This document shows positions 5,853 to 8,336 of a stretch of 8,336 nucleotides of DNA, piece after piece. The stretch spans positions 1 to 8,336 of the forward strand of contig JACDFX010000047.1 of NCBI GenBank assembly GCA_013815575.1, written 5' to 3'. Each line of letters opens with the position of its first letter. Position 1 is the first letter of the stretch. The position numbers and the translations under genes were made by a program. The notes beneath the pieces were generated by a model. The model did no database searches, was not told the DNA's origin, and saw nothing but the letters and a program-made list of their open reading frames with translations. The DNA is from Rubrobacter sp. (GTDB taxonomy: Bacteria; Actinomycetota; Rubrobacteria; Rubrobacterales; Rubrobacteraceae).

Positions 5853-6785
5853 TCAATCCAGGACGAGCAGCAGGGCCGAGACCGTGACCATCGAGACGGC
5901 CGTCGAGACCAGCACCGCGCCTGAGGCTCGGGTGACGTAGACGTCGTACTGGCGGGCGACGATAAAGACGTTGGCGGCGATGGGCAGGGCGGCACCGAGG
6001 AGGGCGGCTGAGGTCCAGAGGGGGTTTACGTCGAAGATCACGGCCGTGGTCAATAACAGGGCGGCGGGGTGGATGAACAGTTTTAGGGCCGTCATGTAGC
6101 CAATCTCGGCCGCGCCGCCGGCGACGGAGCGGCTTGCCAGCGTGGCGCCGAGGGCGAACAGGGCGCAGGGGCCCGCCGTCCCGCCGAGAAGGTCCAGAAA
6201 GTTGTTCAGGGGTGTCGGGGGCGTGAGGCCGGCGGTGGAGGCGGCGAGCCCGGCGAAGATCGAGACGATAAGCGGGTTGCGGGCCAGGTTCGGGAAGGTC
6301 GCCAGGACGGTGCGCAGCGGGCCCTCGCCCCGTCCCTTGTCCGATTCTATGAGCAGGATGCCTAAAGGGATGAGCAGGATGCCGTCCAGGGTTAGGCCGA
6401 CGACCAGGGGGACTGCGGCCTCCCGGCCGAAGACCGCGATCGCGAGCGGGATGCCCATGTAGCCCGTGTTCGGGAGCACCGCGGCCAGCCCTTGAATCGC
6501 CGCTTCCCCGCGCCCGACGTCGAAAAGCAGCCTTCCACCCGTGACCGCGAGGCCGAAGACGGCGAGGCTCGCCAGCACGTAGGCCCCGATAAACGGCACG
6601 TTCAGGACCTCCGCGATGGGGGAGGAGGACATCAGGGAGAAGAGGAAGGCCGGCAGGGCGAAGTAGAAGACGAACGTGTTGACACCAGCGGCGGCCGTCG
6701 CGGTGAGGAGGTTCAGGCGGCCGGCGGCGTAGCCGCAGAAGATCAGGGCAAAAAACGGCAGCGCGTTGTTCAGGATGGATTGCAT
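5853..6785 (-). CDS. AEC-family permease (auxin-efflux-carrier type)
   Basis: A 310-residue inner-membrane protein, the usual length for bacterial AEC transporters, with about ten hydrophobic segments in two five-helix halves. The first half contains the family stretch ALPAFLFSLM near residue 43 and LAAVLPNTGYMGIPLAIAVFG near residue 103, where the N-x-G-x-x-G-x-P motif marks the crossover helix. The second half contains TALKLFIHPAALL and GAALPIAANVFIVARQYDV, the matching P-x-A-x-N-x-F motif. Bacterial relatives carry dicarboxylates such as malate or malonate, or amino-acid-like anions; the substrate here is unknown. The ATG at 6785 has only a distant GAGGG, so the start is less certain than the frame. 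It stands alone, 114 bases after the small-membrane-protein gene and more than 180 bases before the next gene. No clear promoter of its own is visible. Confidence 0.9.
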   Translation of the reverse strand: MQSILNNALPFFALIFCGYAAGRLNLLTATAAAGVNTFVFYFALPAFLFSLMSSSPIAEVLNVPFIGAYVLASLAVFGLAVTGGRLLFDVGRGEAAIQGLAAVLPNTGYMGIPLAIAVFGREAAVPLVVGLTLDGILLIPLGILLIESDKGRGEGPLRTVLATFPNLARNPLIVSIFAGLAASTAGLTPPTPLNNFLDLLGGTAGPCALFALGATLASRSVAGGAAEIGYMTALKLFIHPAALLLTTAVIFDVNPLWTSAALLGAALPIAANVFIVARQYDVYVTRASGAVLVSTAVSMVTVSALLLVLD

Positions 6786-6791
6786 TGGAGC

Positions 6792-6819
6792 GGTTAGCCC
6801 TCAGCCATCAGCTATCAGC
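6792..6819 (-). repeat. Degenerate 7-bp tandem repeat upstream of the AEC gene
   Basis: On the minus strand four head-to-tail heptamers read GCTGATA, GCTGATG, GCTGAGG, GCTAACC, decaying toward the AEC start codon. An extra GCTATCAG-type copy (plus strand 6858-6865) matches 6811-6818 exactly. It overlaps the region where a ribosome site for the AEC gene would be expected. Confidence 0.6.
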
Positions 6820-6833
6820 AATTGCCTCTCGTA

Positions 6834-6898
6834 AGACCACCGGCGGACCGTGGGTAAGCTATCAGACCTCGGGGTGGGCCGCAGGGGGCCGGTGGTCT
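6834..6898 (-). terminator. Inverted repeat after the small-membrane-protein genes, possible terminator
   Basis: An 11-bp perfect inverted repeat (AGACCACCGGC at 6834-6844 and its complement at 6888-6898) flanks a 43-base GC-rich loop that may add a short GCGG/CCGC pairing. It begins one base after the stop codon at 6900. No T-run follows on the minus strand, so it could be a T-less terminator, an mRNA stabiliser, or a protein site. Confidence 0.4.
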
Positions 6899-6899
6899 C

Positions 6900-7157
6900 T
6901 CATCGTCCCTCTGCGCGGTGCGGGGGGTCTCCGCGCAGGATCTTGACGACCGACCGGAGGCTCACCAGCGCCCAGACGCCTTCGAGCAGGATAAAGCCGA
7001 TCTGAACCTCGACTATGGCTACCAGCGCCAGGACCGCGGAGCCCGCCAGGTTCGCGAGCTGGTAGGGGAGGTTGTCCAGCCCGACCTTGCCGAGCTGGTT
7101 CGCGGCATAGGCGCCGAGTATGGCGAGCGCGCCCACCACCGATATCACCTGCAGCAA
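6900..7157 (-). CDS. Small membrane protein, CBU_0592-like, copy 2
   Basis: An 85-residue protein with about three hydrophobic segments: residues 3-20 (QVISVVGALAILGAYAAN), a middle segment after LPYQLANLAGSAVLALVAI, and VQIGFILLEGVWALVSL. The pattern Y-Q-x-x-N-x-x-G followed by a membrane segment and a W-x-L-x-S-L end fits the CBU_0592 family of small membrane proteins, whose role is unknown to me. It is the same length as the gene just upstream and about half its residues are identical, so the pair arose by tandem duplication. The start is TTG at 7157 with GGGAG five bases upstream; no ATG fits better. It begins 9 bases after the neighbour's stop, so the two are cotranscribed. Confidence 0.78.
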   Translation of the reverse strand: MLQVISVVGALAILGAYAANQLGKVGLDNLPYQLANLAGSAVLALVAIVEVQIGFILLEGVWALVSLRSVVKILRGDPPHRAEGR

Positions 7158-7166
7158 GAGTTCTCC

Positions 7167-7424
7167 CTACCTGGCACGGGACCGCGGTTCGGACCCGCCG
7201 CGCAGGATAACGAACGCTCCCCACAGGCTGATCAGGGTCCAAGCCCCCTGAAGCAGGATAAACCCGGCCTGACCGTCGATCACCGCGACGACCGTCAGGA
7301 TGCCGCCCCCGGCAAAGTTTGCCACCGCGTAAGACAGGCGCCCCGGGTCAACCCAACCGAACTGGTCAGCCGCAAACGCCCCGAGCACGGCGAGCGCCCC
7401 AATTATGGATACGCCCTGCAACAA
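7167..7424 (-). CDS. Small membrane protein, CBU_0592-like, copy 1
   Basis: An 85-residue membrane protein paralogous to its downstream neighbour (about 42 of 85 residues identical by my hand alignment, no gaps). Shared landmarks are MLQ at the start, GALAxLGA, Y-x-x-A-N-x-A-G in the middle, GFILLxGxWxLxSL, and ILRG near the end. Three hydrophobic segments are likely. The start is the first of two TTG codons (7424), with GCGAGG six bases upstream. The gene begins 15 bases after the stop of the SelD-like fragment, so it probably shares the leaderless promoter at 7586-7591. Different charged residues in the loops (Asp20, Asp26 here) suggest the two copies may pair as a heteromer, which is speculation. 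Confidence 0.78.
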   Translation of the reverse strand: MLQGVSIIGALAVLGAFAADQFGWVDPGRLSYAVANFAGGGILTVVAVIDGQAGFILLQGAWTLISLWGAFVILRGGSEPRSRAR

Positions 7425-7439
7425 AGTAATCCTCGCCCC

Positions 7440-7577
7440 CTAAACCGTAATCCTGAGGCCCGTGCCCTCGACGACCCCACCGAAGACCGCTTGCTCCAGG
7501 TCCCCTAGGTCGGTCTTGGATGCCCAACCCGCCTTTGTCGAGTACCTTGTCAACCTTATGCGCTTCCGCTCGTCCAT
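7440..7577 (-). pseudogene. 45-codon fragment resembling the SelD N-terminus, Trp at the Cys/Sec site
   Basis: From ATG 7577 the frame begins MDERKRIRLTRYSTKAGWAS and continues KTDLGDLEQAVFGG to a TAG at 7440. The N-terminus of selenophosphate synthetase (SelD) has the pattern RLTxYSxxAG-[Cys/Sec]-x-x-K followed by a helix beginning near LE, where Cys or Sec is catalytic. Here that position is Trp (TGG, one base from the Sec codon TGA and from Cys TGC/TGT). The match covers about 25 residues and then fades; the roughly 300 residues of the kinase are absent. I therefore read it as a decayed or captured selD start, possibly still translated because a good -10 gives a leaderless mRNA. A real 45-residue protein of unknown role, or chance similarity, are alternatives. 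Upstream there is no ribosome site. Confidence 0.5.
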
Positions 7578-7585
7578 CACGCGAG

Positions 7586-7591
7586 AGTATA
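7586..7591 (-). promoter_or_regulatory. -10 element giving a leaderless mRNA for the small-gene cluster
   Basis: TATACT on the minus strand, one base from consensus, ends eight bases before the ATG at 7577, with an in-frame GTG at 7580. Transcription would start at or within a few bases of these codons, leaving no leader. No good -35 is seen at 16-18 bases. Leaderless genes with only a -10 are common in actinobacteria. The first two small genes downstream of the fragment would be on the same transcript. Confidence 0.55.
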
Positions 7592-7617
7592 GCGCCAGGT
7601 CGCCGTAATCGGTTTTC

Positions 7618-7646
7618 TTGACGCGGGTTTGCTGCTCCGTTACGCT
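7618..7646 (+). promoter_or_regulatory. Promoter of glpK
   Basis: TTGACG (7618-7623), a 17-base spacer and TACGCT (7641-7646, TAnnnT) on the plus strand. The expected start is near 7652-7654. The -35 lies only about 30 bases from the opposite-strand TATACT, so the two units are divergent and may share control sites. Confidence 0.65.
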
Positions 7647-7808
7647 CGGTATGAAAAAAGACAGTAAAGATGCATGGTGGTGGAAAGGAGAGGTCTTATA
7701 TTGCGGTCGTGCCTGTCCTACGGCGGGGGATATTGGAGGTGGAGCCTGGTGTAAGCGGCGCTTTTCGTCGGGATTCGTTGGGGTTGGATGGAGATGGAGG
7801 CATATAGG
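7647..7808 (+). other. Leader region of glpK, about 155 bases
   Basis: No convincing gene. It is AT-richer than its surroundings at 7650-7700. It contains an open frame from ATG 7651 with three Trp codons in a row (7675-7683) that runs over the glpK start in another frame, and a small hairpin CGGCG/CGTCG with a CTTTT loop near 7756-7770. The ribosome site GGAGG (7796-7800) is eight bases before the glpK ATG. The length leaves room for leader control, but I recognise no riboswitch. Confidence 0.4.
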
Positions 7809-8336
7809 ATGGCAGGCGACTACATACTGGCCATAGACCAGGGGACCACTTCGAGCAGGGCGATAGTCTTTAACCACGACTCCGCGACCGTGGGGGAGGC
7901 CCAGCAGGAGTTCACGCAGCATTACCCGCGGCCCGGGTGGGTGGAGCACGACGCGAACGAGATCTGGGACGTAACCCTCGGCGTGATGCGCCAGGCGCTG
8001 GAGGACGCGGGCGCCTCGCCGGAGAGCATCGCCGGTATCGGCATCACCAACCAGCGCGAGACGGTGGTGATGTGGGACAAGGAGACCGGGGAGCCCGTCT
8101 ACAACGCCATCGTCTGGCAGGACAGGCGTGGGGCCGCTTTTTGCGCCCAGCTCTCCGAGGCCGGCAAAGACGAGATGGTCCGCGAGAAGACCGGCCTGAC
8201 CATCGACGCATACTTCTCGGGCTCCAAGGTCCACTGGCTGCTCGAGAACGTGGACGGGCTCAAGGAGCGGGCCCGGAACGGTGAGATCTGCTTCGGCACC
8301 ATCGACACGTGGTTGATCTACAAGCTGACGGGCGGC
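7809..8336 (+). CDS. glpK: Glycerol kinase, 3' end outside window
   Basis: N-terminal 176 codons of glycerol kinase (full length about 500), the FGGY sugar-kinase family enzyme that phosphorylates glycerol with ATP to sn-glycerol-3-phosphate in the cytoplasm. The ATP phosphate loop is DQGTTSSR at residues 10-17. GWVEHD lies at 43-48. The glycerol site is seen as NQRET with Arg83/Glu84, Trp103 in IVWQDRR, and Tyr135 in DAYFSGSK, all at the positions known from the E. coli enzyme. [15 protein letters not shown] ends the window. The catalytic Asp of the second domain lies outside. In-frame ATGs at 7788 and 7794 exist, but the ATG at 7809 has GGAGG at proper spacing and gives the family's usual short N-terminus. 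One of the two arginines after Trp103-Gln (WQDRR) is as in relatives, so the enzyme looks intact so far. Confidence 0.97.
   Translation, partial: MAGDYILAIDQGTTSSRAIVFNHDSATVGEAQQEFTQHYPRPGWVEHDANEIWDVTLGVMRQALEDAGASPESIAGIGITNQRETVVMWDKETGEPVYNAIVWQDRRGAAFCAQLSEAGKDEMVREKTGLTIDAYFSGSKVHWLLENVDGLKERARNGEICFGTIDTWLIYKLTGG

Noticed and set aside
7618..7836. A 72-codon plus-strand frame before glpK
   Set aside because: It overlaps the glpK start in another frame, includes the promoter's own -35/-10, and has codon use unlike the neighbouring genes.
7440..8234. A 264-codon minus-strand open frame running across the start of glpK
   Set aside because: Its first two-thirds are antisense to the well-conserved glycerol kinase and look like a shadow. 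Only the last 45 codons have recognisable protein character, so I kept those separately from ATG 7577.

Overview
The window is GC-rich, uses AGG/ATA codons alongside GC-rich ones, starts several genes at TTG, and encodes F420-type redox proteins (PPOX and luciferase-like families). Together these suggest a deep-branching actinobacterium, Rubrobacter-like as a best guess. The assignment is inferred from gene style only; there is no rRNA or other marker gene.

Layout. From 1 to about 5740 everything is on the minus strand and reads as one tightly packed transcription unit running right to left. It starts at a clear promoter (TTGACA-N16-TACCCT, 5709-5736) with a perfect 20-bp palindrome at the expected transcription start (5688-5707). 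In order come a luciferase-domain/DUF5519-type protein, a 47-codon stump of a PPOX-family gene, a MarR-family repressor, an NAD(P)H-dependent FMN reductase, a 14-helix Tet(K/L)-like MFS exporter, a broken luciferase-like F420/flavin oxidoreductase, an intact PPOX-family F420 protein, and the first 455 codons of an ABC exporter that leaves the window. Junctions are mostly 1-9 bases or 4-base stop/start overlaps. The simplest reading is a MarR-autoregulated efflux-plus-redox (detoxification) operon that has suffered two gene-breaking lesions.

Upstream, still on the minus strand, is an AEC-family permease (5853-6785). It is preceded by a 114-base gap holding a degenerate 7-bp tandem repeat and an 11-bp inverted repeat just after the next gene's stop. 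Then come two tandem paralogous 85-residue small membrane proteins (CBU_0592-like), and a 45-codon reading frame whose first half resembles the N-terminus of selenophosphate synthetase (SelD) with the catalytic Cys/Sec position read as Trp. A good -10 (TATACT) sits so close to this frame that its mRNA would be leaderless.

The right end is divergent: a plus-strand promoter (TTGACG-N17-TACGCT), a leader of about 155 bases, and the first 176 codons of glycerol kinase (glpK), running off the window.

The points most worth a second look are the operator/promoter of the eight-gene unit, the two truncated redox genes within it (one with a plausible short-repeat deletion junction), the SelD-like fragment with Trp at the Sec/Cys site, and the tandem small membrane proteins next to it. 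I saw no CRISPR array, tRNA, rRNA, insertion sequence or prophage gene.
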